Assembly: GCA_963741755.1 (NCBI GenBank)
Contig: CAVUJG010000007.1
Span: 124,001-188,000, forward strand
Reading direction: 5' to 3'
DNA length: 64,000 nucleotides
From: Sva-07 sp963741755
Lineage (GTDB): Bacteria; Actinomycetota; Acidimicrobiia; Acidimicrobiales; Ilumatobacteraceae
Shown in pieces: positions 25,369 to 33,247 of this stretch. The notes under the pieces are model-generated. The model was given only the letters and a program-made list of their open reading frames with translations. It made no database searches and had not been told where the DNA came from. How positions within the stretch are numbered: position 1 is the stretch's first letter; each line of letters starts with the position of its first letter. A program made the position numbers and the translations under genes.

Positions 25369-25398
25369 GTTCATCTCAGGGGGTAGACCGAGCGCAGG

Positions 25399-26595
25399 TC
25401 AGGACGAGACGCTGATCTCGTTGATCGACTTCTCGACTTCGGCCTGGACCTCGGCCGACAGCGGTGCCGAACCAGCAGCGGCGGCGGCATCGGCCTGACC
25501 CTGGTCGGAGCCGACGTAGGTCATGAACGCCTTCACGAGGTCGACCTTCTCCTGGCTGTCGTACTGCAAGCAGACGATGTGGTACGACACGAGCGCGATC
25601 GGGTACGTGTCGGCGCTGTCGGGCGTGCGGTTCACGATGATCGTGTAGTCGAGCCCGCTCGGGCCCGTCGAGCGCTCGGACGAGTCGACGATCTTCGCCG
25701 CGGCTTCCGGCGAGAACGGAACGAACTCGCCGGCAACACCGACTGCGGCGGCGGGCAGGTCGCCGATCTGGCTGGCATCGGCGTAGCCGATCGAGCCTTC
25801 ACCGGCGGCGACTGCGGCCACGACCCCAGAGGTCTGCGGTGCACCTTCACCGCCGCCCGGACCCTCGGTGTCCCACGGCTCGATGGCGCCGTAGGTCCAC
25901 ACGTCGGGAGCCGACTTCGACATGTAGTCGGTGAAGTTCTTGGTCGTGCCCGAGTCGTCCGAGCGGTGCACCGGGTTGATCGTGGTGTCCGGCAGCGTGA
26001 GGTCGGGGTTGTCGGCGGCAATCGCCGGATCGTTCCACACGGTGATCTCGTTGGCGAAGATGCCGGCGATCACCTCGGGCGACAGGTTCAGCGTTTCGCC
26101 CTCGAGCGACGGCAGGTTGTACGGGATCGCGATCGGCGAGATGTAGTGCGGCAGGTTGATCGCACCCTGGTCGCCGGCGCAGCGATCGATCGAGGTGGCG
26201 TACTCCTCCTCGTTCAACGCGGAGTCGGATCCGGCGAAGTCGGTACCGCCGGCGAGGAACGTCTCACGTCCGCCGCCGGAGCCCACCGGGTCGTACTCGA
26301 CGGTCACGTCGGGGTTCGCCGCCTGGAAACCAGCTTGCCAGCCCTGCATGGCAGCGGCCTGCGACGAAGCGCCGGCGCCGACGAGCGTGCCGGATACTTC
26401 GACCATGGCCTCGCCACCGTCGGTGGTCTCGGTCATGTCGCCTTCGGTGGTCTCGGTCGCCATGTCGTCCGTGGTCGCCGAGGTCTCGGCAGGGGCCGAC
26501 GTTTCGTCGGTGGTGGCGTCGTCGCTGCCGCAGGCGGCGGCGACGAGGGTCAATGCGATGGCACCGGCAAGGATGCGGCGCTTGGGAGTGTTCAC
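25399..26595 (-). CDS. pstS: Phosphate-binding lipoprotein PstS
   Basis: A 398-residue exported phosphate receptor. The signal peptide RRILAGAIALTLVAAAC ends in a lipobox, and an acidic Thr-rich linker leads to the two-lobed fold. Phosphate-binding stretches include GAGASSQAAAMQGWQ, FAGSDSALNEEEY and RSDDSGTTKNFTDYM. The GTG at 26595 (VNTPKRRIL) is chosen over the ATG at 26631 because GGAG lies 8 nt upstream. A PHO box and a possible -10 (TACGGT, 26674-26679 on the minus strand) precede it. First gene of the pst-phoU-senX3-regX3 run. Confidence 0.92.
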   Translation of the reverse strand: MNTPKRRILAGAIALTLVAAACGSDDATTDETSAPAETSATTDDMATETTEGDMTETTDGGEAMVEVSGTLVGAGASSQAAAMQGWQAGFQAANPDVTVEYDPVGSGGGRETFLAGGTDFAGSDSALNEEEYATSIDRCAGDQGAINLPHYISPIAIPYNLPSLEGETLNLSPEVIAGIFANEITVWNDPAIAADNPDLTLPDTTINPVHRSDDSGTTKNFTDYMSKSAPDVWTYGAIEPWDTEGPGGGEGAPQTSGVVAAVAAGEGSIGYADASQIGDLPAAAVGVAGEFVPFSPEAAAKIVDSSERSTGPSGLDYTIIVNRTPDSADTYPIALVSYHIVCLQYDSQEKVDLVKAFMTYVGSDQGQADAAAAAGSAPLSAEVQAEVEKSINEISVSS

Positions 26596-26688
26596 GCTTC
26601 CAACTCCGTTCGGGGGTGGTTGATTGGTCATGTGGTGTTCACGCGACACCGACTGTCGTCGGCATCGGCGGGCACCGTAGACACCCCA

Positions 26689-26728
26689 GATGAACCGCAA
26701 CCCTGCTTCAGGTGAACGAGAGGTGAAC
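26689..26728 (-). promoter_or_regulatory. PHO box (direct repeats) upstream of pstS
   Basis: On the minus strand two perfect GTTCACC heptamers (26728-26722 and 26717-26711) lie 11 bp apart, with a third, GTTCATC, at 26695-26689, another 22 bp on. Eleven-base GTTCACC direct repeats are the known PhoP/RegX3-type site of actinobacteria. The array ends 10 bp before the predicted -10. Confidence 0.82.
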
Positions 26729-26738
26729 AGCGACTGTC

Positions 26739-26762
26739 ATTCCGACCAACACTGGCCGGAAT
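26739..26762 (-). terminator. Short hairpin after ppk1
   Basis: ATTCCG and CGGAAT arms enclose a 12-nt loop immediately after the ppk1 stop and before the pstS PHO box. It is weak, with no T run. Confidence 0.35.
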
Positions 26763-26765
26763 CGC

Positions 26766-28850
26766 TCAAGAGCGGCCGGCGAGCTGCTGCGCAACCGTCC
26801 AGCGGTACATCCGCTCTTGGCTGTGCGGCTCGAACACGTTCGTCGGGCCGACGCGAGCCCACGAGTCATCGGGTTGCAGCTCCCAGGCCACCACGTCGTC
26901 TGCCAGCGCGAACTCCAGTGCCTGATCGAGCGCCGCGGTATGGCGCGGATGTTCGATCGGCACCATCACCTCGACTCGACGGTTCAAGTTTCGTGGCATC
27001 AGGTCGGCCGAGCCGATGAGGAAGACCGCATCGGACGTCGCCGTCGCAAGACGCTCACCGTGAACGACGTTGCCGTGCGCGAACCGGTAGATGCGGCTGT
27101 GCTCGAGGTAGCGACCCAGGATGCTGCGAACCCGGATGGTCTCGGAGAGGCCGGGAACGCCGGCGCGCAGGCAGCAGATCCCGCGCACGATCATGTCGAT
27201 TCGAGTTCCCTGCGCACTGGCGGCGTAGAGCGTCTCGATGAGCTCGTCGTCGGCCACCGAGTTGCACTTGAGGATGATGTGGCCGTCGGGACCGAAGGAT
27301 GCCTCGTGCTCGATCAGGTCGACGAGTTGTCGCCGCAGGTCGCGTGGCGCAACGAGCAGGTTGCGATAGTCCTCGGATCGGCTGTAGCCGGTGAGGTGGT
27401 TGAACAGCTGTGTGGCATCGTCGCCGATGTCGGGCGAGCAGGTGAGTACACCGATGTCCTCGTAGATCCTCGAGGTCTTCGCGTTGTAGTTCCCGGTGCC
27501 GATGTGGACGTAGCGACGCAACATGTCGCCGTCGTTGCGAACGACCAATGCGACCTTGCTGTGGGTTTTCAACCCGACCATGCCGTAGACGACGTGGACC
27601 CCGGAGCGTTCGAGTTGACGCGCCCACTGCACGTTGTTGGCCTCGTCGAAGCGAGCTTTGAGTTCGACGAGGACTGCGACCTGAACGCCACGTTCGGCGG
27701 CGCGGATCAGACTGCGGATGATGGCGCTGTCGCCGCCGGCGCGGTACAGCGTCATCTTGATCGACTGGACCTTCGGGTCGACCGCCGCCTGGGAGATGAA
27801 CGCCTCGACGCTCGTGACGAAGCTCTCGTAAGGATGGTGGACCATCACGGCTCGATGGCGCATCACGTCGAAGATCGGACGATCGGTTTCCTCCGCGGCC
27901 AGGATCCGACCCGCTGTCACGGGCGGCCACGGCTCGTCCTTGAGGTCGGGTCGTTCGAGGTCGAGCAGCTGCCACAGGAAGCTCAGGTCGAGCGGTGCAC
28001 GATGGAAGGTGACGTCGTCCATCGTGAGTTCGAGTTCACGAACGAGCAGTTCGAGCACCTCCGCGCCGATGTCGTGTGAGACCTCGAGGCGAACCGCTTT
28101 GTTGAACCTCCGGCGACGGAGTTCCATCTCGACGGCTTCGAGGAGATCGTCCGCCTCCTCCTCTTCCAGCGTCAGGTCGGCGTTGCGACTGACTCGGAAC
28201 GGCGCCCAGTCCTCGACGATCATCCCCACGAAGAGCCGGTCGAGCTTGGCAGCGATCAGCTGCTCGACGGGGAGGTACCGGCCGGGAGCGATCGGAACGA
28301 GCCGCGGGAACAGCCGCGGCACCTTCAGCCTGGCGAAGCGTCGGTCACCGGTCTCCGGGTCGGCCACGTTGACCGCCAGCGAGAGCGCGAGGTCCGAGAT
28401 GTACGGAAACGGGTGCCCGGGGTCGACGGCCAGCGGGGTGAGCACGGGAAAGACCCGCTCGTCGAACCAGTCGTCGAGTTCGACGCGTTCGTCGTCGGTG
28501 ACATCGTCCCATGAGATGATGTCGATTCCCGCAGCGCGCAGTTCGGGGACCAACCGATCGACGAACGTGCCGTCGATCCGGTCGACGAATTCGAGCACGC
28601 GATGGCCGATCTCGCCGAGCGTGTGCGCCGGAGTCCGACCATCGGGCGAGAGTCGGTCGATGCCGGCGATGATCTGATCCTTGAGCGCAGCGACGCGTAC
28701 CTGGAAGAACTCGTCGAGATTGGTGGCCGCGATCGCACAGAACTTCGCCCGCTCGAGCAGGGGGATCCCGGACTCACCCGCGAGTTCGAGCACGCGGTCG
28801 TTGAACCGCATCCAGCTCAGCTCCCGGTTCAAGAAGCGTTCGTCGGTCAT
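26766..28850 (-). CDS. ppk1: Polyphosphate kinase 1
   Basis: A 694-residue enzyme that reversibly polymerises the gamma phosphate of ATP into polyphosphate. It has the N domain (FLNRELSWMRFNDRVLELA, residues 6-24), head domain, and two phospholipase-D-like catalytic domains. The phosphohistidine is H430 in VGLKTHSKVALVV, followed by HIGTGNYNAKTSRIYEDIG; a second conserved His lies in RFAHGNVVHGERLATATSDA. Full length is normal. It is directly upstream of the phosphate-regulated pst block on the same strand and may be part of the phosphate response. Confidence 0.95.
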   Translation of the reverse strand: MTDERFLNRELSWMRFNDRVLELAGESGIPLLERAKFCAIAATNLDEFFQVRVAALKDQIIAGIDRLSPDGRTPAHTLGEIGHRVLEFVDRIDGTFVDRLVPELRAAGIDIISWDDVTDDERVELDDWFDERVFPVLTPLAVDPGHPFPYISDLALSLAVNVADPETGDRRFARLKVPRLFPRLVPIAPGRYLPVEQLIAAKLDRLFVGMIVEDWAPFRVSRNADLTLEEEEADDLLEAVEMELRRRRFNKAVRLEVSHDIGAEVLELLVRELELTMDDVTFHRAPLDLSFLWQLLDLERPDLKDEPWPPVTAGRILAAEETDRPIFDVMRHRAVMVHHPYESFVTSVEAFISQAAVDPKVQSIKMTLYRAGGDSAIIRSLIRAAERGVQVAVLVELKARFDEANNVQWARQLERSGVHVVYGMVGLKTHSKVALVVRNDGDMLRRYVHIGTGNYNAKTSRIYEDIGVLTCSPDIGDDATQLFNHLTGYSRSEDYRNLLVAPRDLRRQLVDLIEHEASFGPDGHIILKCNSVADDELIETLYAASAQGTRIDMIVRGICCLRAGVPGLSETIRVRSILGRYLEHSRIYRFAHGNVVHGERLATATSDAVFLIGSADLMPRNLNRRVEVMVPIEHPRHTAALDQALEFALADDVVAWELQPDDSWARVGPTNVFEPHSQERMYRWTVAQQLAGRS

Positions 28851-28899
28851 CGCCGGTGGCTCGTTCCCACGTGGGACGCCTCGAACTCGTCGAGGTCGA

Positions 28900-29166
28900 T
28901 CAGTTGTCGTCCTCGGCGTAGCCGAGGTCCCATTCGATGGTGATCAACTCGCGCTCGGCATCACGCACGATCCGTTCACGGTTGCGACGGAACTGCGGGT
29001 CGTCACGGGGCAGCAGCACGAGCCGAGCAAGCACTCGAGCCCGGAACTCGTCGAGCGTCTGACGGTCGCCCCAGTCGCCGTAGACCTCCCAGTGGGGCGC
29101 CACCGGACCGTGGTACACGATGCGGGCATGGGCCCGCGGGGCCTGGGTCTCGGCGAGGTCGGTCAT
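28900..29166 (-). CDS. Small conserved-looking protein upstream of ppk1
   Basis: An 88-residue acidic, soluble protein I do not recognise. It reads MTDLAETQAPRAHARIVYHG, then VAPHWEVYGDWGDRQTLDEF and an Arg-rich middle ending GYAEDDN. Codon use is like its neighbours. TAGAGT on the minus strand (29175-29180) ends 8 nt before the ATG at 29166. Its stop lies 49 nt before the ppk1 start on the same strand, so co-transcription with ppk1 is likely. Confidence 0.55.
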   Translation of the reverse strand: MTDLAETQAPRAHARIVYHGPVAPHWEVYGDWGDRQTLDEFRARVLARLVLLPRDDPQFRRNRERIVRDAERELITIEWDLGYAEDDN

Positions 29167-29399
29167 GGCTGCCGACTCTATCGGCCCGAGCGGGCTCCGG
29201 TCGGGCGTACGGATTCTCGCATTCACATTACGGACGTGTTACGATTTGCCATCAGGCACGCAACAATGCGATCCCAACCTCTTCTTACCTCCGACCTCCA
29301 CACTGAAGCGGTCCGCACAGAATTCCGGGAACCGAACCGACGTGCCGAGCGTCCAATCAGTACTCCACACACGAACAACCTCCCGCAGGAAGGGTCATC

Positions 29400-29705
29400 A
29401 TGGCCAAGCTCCCCAGTCGTTCCAAGCAGATCCCGGTCGAGACGGCCCACGTTCCGCACGACCCCGACTCGGCAACAGCCTGGATGGCCGACGGCAACTG
29501 CCGACTGCACCCGCCCGCCACGTTCTTCCCGAGCGATGGGGTCGGCGTCGACCGCGCCCGCAAGATCTGCAGGGATTGCCCCGTCGTCTCGACATGTCTC
29601 GAGTTCGCGCTCGAGGAGCGGATCGACCATGGCGTCTGGGGCGGCTGCAGCGAACGCGAACGCCGACGAATCCTCAAGAGCCGGCGAGTCGACGCCACCG
29701 TCTGA
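29400..29705 (+). CDS. WhiB-family iron-sulfur transcription factor
   Basis: A 101-residue WhiB-like protein. Four cysteines, C34, C57, C60 and C66, in the CX22CX2CX5C pattern, bind a [4Fe-4S] cluster. The G(V/I)WGG turn is GVWGG (78-82), followed by a basic tail (SERERRRILKSRR) that contacts DNA or the sigma factor. An AAGGGT-type ribosome site precedes the ATG. It is the first of two WhiB genes that flank tatA. Subfamily cannot be fixed from sequence alone. Confidence 0.93.
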   Translation: MAKLPSRSKQIPVETAHVPHDPDSATAWMADGNCRLHPPATFFPSDGVGVDRARKICRDCPVVSTCLEFALEERIDHGVWGGCSERERRRILKSRRVDATV

Positions 29706-29716
29706 CACCCCGCCCG

Positions 29717-29817
29717 CGATGAGTCAAGTGACCGCATGCGGTCAGTTCGCTCATCGCAGCAGGCGATTCACACTCACCGATGAGCCAGACGGCCGTATCC
29801 GGTCGTTTCGCTCATCG
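29717..29817. repeat. Family A repeat doublet 4 (units 29717-29756 and 29778-29817)
   Basis: Two diverged 40-bp units, 61 bp apart, lie between the convergent whiB and tatA genes. The outer CGATGAG and CTCATCG arms are conserved while inner bases differ most of the five doublets. The last unit overlaps the tatA 3' end, and the TGA of its GATGAGC arm is the tatA stop codon (29812-29814). Confidence 0.88.
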
Positions 29818-30069
29818 CTGAGCAGTTCGATCGAGCCGGGCCCACAGCGCGTGGGTCACCGTGCGGGTCGGCGTGACTACTTGGAGTCGTCGGACGTGCG
29901 TGCTCGACGTGGTCGAACCGGCATCGTCGGGCTTGTTGGCCTCAGCCATGCCGTCCTTGAATTCCTTCTGCGCCTTGCCGAGGTTCTTGGCGAGCTTGGG
30001 CAGCTGCGAGCCGCCGAAGAGCACGAGAACCACGACCAGGATGATGATCAGTTCGGGGCCACCAGGCAT
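29812..30069 (-). CDS. tatA: Sec-independent protein translocase TatA/TatE
   Basis: An 85-residue component of the twin-arginine translocase. One N-terminal membrane helix (ELIIILVVVLVLFGGSQLPK, residues 6-25) with the FG hinge is followed by the amphipathic helix LAKNLGKAQKEFKDGMAEA. The C-terminal tail after about residue 50 is not family-conserved and is longer than usual because the reading frame runs into the repeat. TAGCGT (30076-30081, minus) ends 6 nt before the ATG. TatB and TatC are not in this window. Confidence 0.9.
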   Translation of the reverse strand: MPGGPELIIILVVVLVLFGGSQLPKLAKNLGKAQKEFKDGMAEANKPDDAGSTTSSTHVRRLQVVTPTRTVTHALWARLDRTAQR

Positions 30070-30136
30070 GCCAACACGCTAGCCCCTCAACACGGCACGC
30101 GCTGCGCGCCCGGAAGGTTTGTGCCGGCGCCGAGGC

Positions 30137-30436
30137 TCAGGCGGTGATCGTGCTGCGGGCGACCTGCGCGCGCTGGCGGCGAATCCGACGGCGTTCACGC
30201 TCGGACAACCCACCCCAGATCCCGAACTTCTCACCGTTCTGCAACGCGAACTCGAGACAGTCATGGCGGACCTCGCACCCGCGACACACCTCTTTGGCCT
30301 CACGGGTCGAGGCGCCACGCTCGGGGAAGAAGAGATCGGGATCGACCCCCAGGCAGTTCGCGTAGTCGTGCCAGTCGGGATCGGGTTCGACCGGGACGGC
30401 GCTGACCGTGATGCTGGATGTGGTGATGAACTGCAT
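30137..30436 (-). CDS. WhiB-family iron-sulfur transcription factor (second copy)
   Basis: A 99-residue WhiB-like protein. Cluster cysteines are C28, C51, C54 and C60, and the turn is GIWGG (72-76) followed by LSERERRRIRRQRAQ. It differs from the other WhiB mainly in the N terminus (MQFITTSSITVSAVP). Upstream in-frame ATG at 30562 is unlikely because the conserved fold needs only the ATG at 30436, with GGGAGA upstream of it. A large intergenic region with an inverted repeat lies upstream. Confidence 0.9.
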   Translation of the reverse strand: MQFITTSSITVSAVPVEPDPDWHDYANCLGVDPDLFFPERGASTREAKEVCRGCEVRHDCLEFALQNGEKFGIWGGLSERERRRIRRQRAQVARSTITA

Positions 30437-30511
30437 GTGGAGAATCTCCCTGCGGGCCCGGAGGCATCGAATGTGTCTGCAATCACCCGCCCCCAAACGA
30501 ATGATCGACAG

Positions 30512-30533
30512 TGACGTAATTACAGTGGCGTCA
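30512..30533 (-). promoter_or_regulatory. Inverted repeat in the WhiB promoter region
   Basis: TGACG and CGTCA arms are 12 bp apart around AT-rich AATTACA, in a stretch richer in A and T than its surroundings. It lies about 75 nt upstream of the second whiB start and could bind a regulator; this is inference. Confidence 0.35.
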
Positions 30534-30580
30534 TTCTGCCATAGCACACAGGAATTTCGCAAGGGCGGATTTCCGGAGAT

Positions 30581-30597
30581 TCGCGCGGTGCGCGCGA
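30581..30597 (-). terminator. GC hairpin after the VWA gene
   Basis: TCGCGCG and CGCGCGA arms with a GTG loop begin 2 nt after the VWA gene stop (30599-30601). There is no T tract. Confidence 0.45.
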
Positions 30598-30598
30598 T

Positions 30599-32611
30599 TC
30601 AGCCGGCGCGGCGACCGCGACGGGCGAGCTCGCGCTTGCCCTGCATGAAATCGACCAGCACGTAGTCGCCGAGATCCTCCGGCGTCGTGAAGAACGCTCG
30701 TCCTCGATTGATCTGCGTCATCTGCTCGATGAAGTGCCGCAACGAACCATCGGCCCCGAGGCCGAAGGTGTTGATCCGGATCTGTTCCTTGGTGCAGCGC
30801 ACGACCTCACGCAGCGTGGCCTCGACGGTCTCACGCACGGGCGGGTAGTTGAAGAACGGCATCCCGTTGTCCATGATGTGCGCCGTCGGCTCGCCGTCGG
30901 TGATCATGATGATCTGCTTGGTGCCCGATTCGCGGGCGAGCAGTTTGCGCGCCAACGTGAAGCCGTGGTGCATGTTCGTGCCGTATACGAAGTCCCACGA
31001 CACCTCGGGGAGTTGCTCGGCGGTGAGAATCCGGGCCGTCTCGGAGAATCCGACGATGCCCAGATAATCCCGTGGGAACTGCGACGTGATCAGGCTGTGC
31101 AGTGCCATCGCGACCTTCTTGGCCGGCAGGAAGTTGTCGCGCATCGGCATCGACAGCGACAGATCGAGCATCAACACCGTCGACGAGCGCGTCAGATGCT
31201 CCATCCGCTCGATCTCGAAGTCGGACGGATCGAGCTGAATCGGTGTGCCGCCACCGCTGCGCCGCAACGCATTGCGGATCGTGCGGTTCAGATCGAGCTG
31301 GAATGGATCGCCGTACTCATACGGCTTGGTGTCGTAGGTGCGCTCGTGACCCTGGCCGAGGTTGCTCGTCTCGTGCTGCCCCAGCGTGTCCTTGGCCAGC
31401 TTCGAGAACAGGTCGCGCAGCGCGTTGGCGCCGATCTTGCGCAGGCCCTTGGGCGTCATTTCCAGACGCCCTTCCTTCTGCTCGATCAGGCCGGCTTCCT
31501 CGAGCATCTTGGTCAGCTCGGCCAGACGCTCCAGCGACTTGGCGGCATCGTCGCCCATCAGGTCGCGCACGCGGTCCATGTCGGCCTCGGCGAGAGCGCC
31601 CGGGCTCGACGCGTTGCGCAGGAGGTTCTCGAGTTGGTCGAGGTCGCCCATGTCCTGCATGGCCTGCATCGCCTGCTGGAAGCCCATCGGGTCCTGGCCC
31701 TCGAAGTCGTAGCTCTGGTTCCAGTTGAGCTGTGGGAACATCTGCTGAAGGTTTCCTGACAGCTGCTGCATCTGCCACTGGAGGTCCATGTCCTCCATCA
31801 GCTGGTCGGACAGCTGTTGGAGTTGCGCCCGCTGCTCCGGCGTCATCGAGTTCATCATCGCCTGCATGGCCGCCATGCGCTTGGCCATCTGCTCGAGCAG
31901 CTCCTCGACGGTCTCGGGATTCTCGGGGAAGAAGTCGCCGTACTCCTCCATGAACTGCTCGAAGCCGGGATCGTCGCCGCGCTGGTGCTTCTCGAGCATC
32001 TCGTTGAGCGCCGCCATCATGTCCTTCATCCGTGCCATGTCCTCGGGAGACATGTTCTGCATCGCGCCGGACATCTGATCGACCATCTGTTGCATCAGCT
32101 GCTCTTTGAGCTGCTCCATCAGTTGGTCGAAGCGCGCCTTGGCCTCTTTCGACTCGAAGTTGTACGCGTCGAGTTCGCGGACCTTTCCGGCGAGGTCGTC
32201 GGGCATCAGATCGAGACGCATGTTGCGTTCCTCGGCTGCGGCGCGGGCGTTCTCGGCCCGGCGTTCGTCACCAGAGTTCTCGGCGTCACGGCGGGCGTTG
32301 TCGATCGCGTGACGCTCCTCGTCGATGATGTCGTCGAGCTGCGCCTTGATCTCGTCGTAGACGCCGCCGAGATCGGAGTTCTCCAACCGCTTCTGACGTT
32401 CGGCACGAAGCTGCTCGAGGAGCTCGCGCAGTCCTTGGAGCTGCTCGCCGTTGCGGTCGCGCAGACCTTCCTGCATCATCCGACGAAGCGCCGCGTTCAC
32501 ATCACCGTGGTAGAGCAGCTCATCGGTGAGCTCGTCGAAGGCCGCGTCGGCGTCGAACTCGAAACCCGTCTGGGTTCCGTCCCACCGGGAGTACTCGAAC
32601 CGCTTCGCCAT
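30599..32611 (-). CDS. VWA-domain protein, partner of MoxR-type ATPase
   Basis: A 670-residue protein. The N-terminal two thirds is a long charged, Met/Gln-rich helical region with coiled-coil character, including QLMEQLKEQLMQQMVDQMSG (about 167-186) and MPDDLAGKV. The C-terminal von Willebrand A domain has the MIDAS motif DLSLSMPM (about 473-480), the conserved threonine region GTNMHHGFTLARKLL and ITDGEPTAHIMDNGMPF. Homologous pairs (RavA/ViaA, MoxR/CoxE, ChlI/ChlD) assemble metal centres or remodel proteins. TAAGTT ends 6 nt before the ATG. Its ATPase partner gene lies 1.7 kb upstream. Confidence 0.85.
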   Translation of the reverse strand: MAKRFEYSRWDGTQTGFEFDADAAFDELTDELLYHGDVNAALRRMMQEGLRDRNGEQLQGLRELLEQLRAERQKRLENSDLGGVYDEIKAQLDDIIDEERHAIDNARRDAENSGDERRAENARAAAEERNMRLDLMPDDLAGKVRELDAYNFESKEAKARFDQLMEQLKEQLMQQMVDQMSGAMQNMSPEDMARMKDMMAALNEMLEKHQRGDDPGFEQFMEEYGDFFPENPETVEELLEQMAKRMAAMQAMMNSMTPEQRAQLQQLSDQLMEDMDLQWQMQQLSGNLQQMFPQLNWNQSYDFEGQDPMGFQQAMQAMQDMGDLDQLENLLRNASSPGALAEADMDRVRDLMGDDAAKSLERLAELTKMLEEAGLIEQKEGRLEMTPKGLRKIGANALRDLFSKLAKDTLGQHETSNLGQGHERTYDTKPYEYGDPFQLDLNRTIRNALRRSGGGTPIQLDPSDFEIERMEHLTRSSTVLMLDLSLSMPMRDNFLPAKKVAMALHSLITSQFPRDYLGIVGFSETARILTAEQLPEVSWDFVYGTNMHHGFTLARKLLARESGTKQIIMITDGEPTAHIMDNGMPFFNYPPVRETVEATLREVVRCTKEQIRINTFGLGADGSLRHFIEQMTQINRGRAFFTTPEDLGDYVLVDFMQGKRELARRGRRAG

Positions 32612-32670
32612 GACTGGAACTTAACGGGTCGTCCCCCGCAACGCTGCTCGGAGCACGTAACATCGTCGCT

Positions 32671-33216
32671 ATGCGTGTCCCCCGCACGTTCGTCTTCGTC
32701 GACCTGTCTGGTTTCACGAACTACACCGCCGCGTTCGGCGACGACGCCGCGGGCCGCATCCTGAGCACCTTCCGCGGCATCGTGCGAACCGTCGCCTCCG
32801 ACCGCGGCGTGCGCATCGCCAAGTGGCTCGGCGACGGCTGCATGGTCGTCGCCGTCGACCAACGCGACGCCATCGACTTCGTGCTCGACCTCGAACAGCG
32901 AGCCACCGACGTATGTGCGCCGTTGACCATTCGAGCGGGTTTGGCGACCGGCCACGCACTGCTGTTCGAAGGCGACGACTACATCGGGTCCGCAGTCAAC
33001 ATGGCGGCCCGCCTCTGCGACTACGCCCGAGGGGTGCAGGTGCTGATGCCCACGATGCAGCTCCAACGCCTGCCCGAGGGGGTCGCCGCCGAACCGTACG
33101 GCGAGGTCGAACTCCGCGGATTCCCCGGCCCGATCGAAGTCGTCAGCCTGACGGGCACGCCGCAGTCGGCGAACCTCGACTCGTCCGAACTCTGGACGCG
33201 TAGCCCGTTCATCTGA
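32671..33216 (+). CDS. Class III adenylate/guanylate cyclase domain protein
   Basis: A 181-residue single-domain cytoplasmic cyclase. The first metal aspartate is in FVFVDLSGFTNY (about residues 7-18), the substrate-specificity lysine and second aspartate in AKWLGDGCMVV (about 50-60), and the Asn/Arg transition-state pair in GSAVNMAARLCDYA. Product would be cAMP or cGMP, undecided from sequence. No regulatory or membrane domain is visible. TAACAT (32658-32663) ends 7 nt before the ATG. It sits divergent to the VWA gene and just before a GH1-like gene. Confidence 0.88.
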   Translation: MRVPRTFVFVDLSGFTNYTAAFGDDAAGRILSTFRGIVRTVASDRGVRIAKWLGDGCMVVAVDQRDAIDFVLDLEQRATDVCAPLTIRAGLATGHALLFEGDDYIGSAVNMAARLCDYARGVQVLMPTMQLQRLPEGVAAEPYGEVELRGFPGPIEVVSLTGTPQSANLDSSELWTRSPFI

Positions 33217-33247
33217 CCGAGCGCCTCCCGTCGACCACACACCACTG

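Noticed and set aside
28681..30147. Long plus-strand frames across 28681-30147
   Set aside because: They run antisense to ppk1 and across repeats, lack any recognisable domain, and conflict with whiB and tatA.
30137..30562. Longer WhiB starting at 30562
   Set aside because: The added 42 residues have no similarity to WhiB proteins and cross the inverted-repeat promoter region; the ATG at 30436 with its GGGAGA site fits better.
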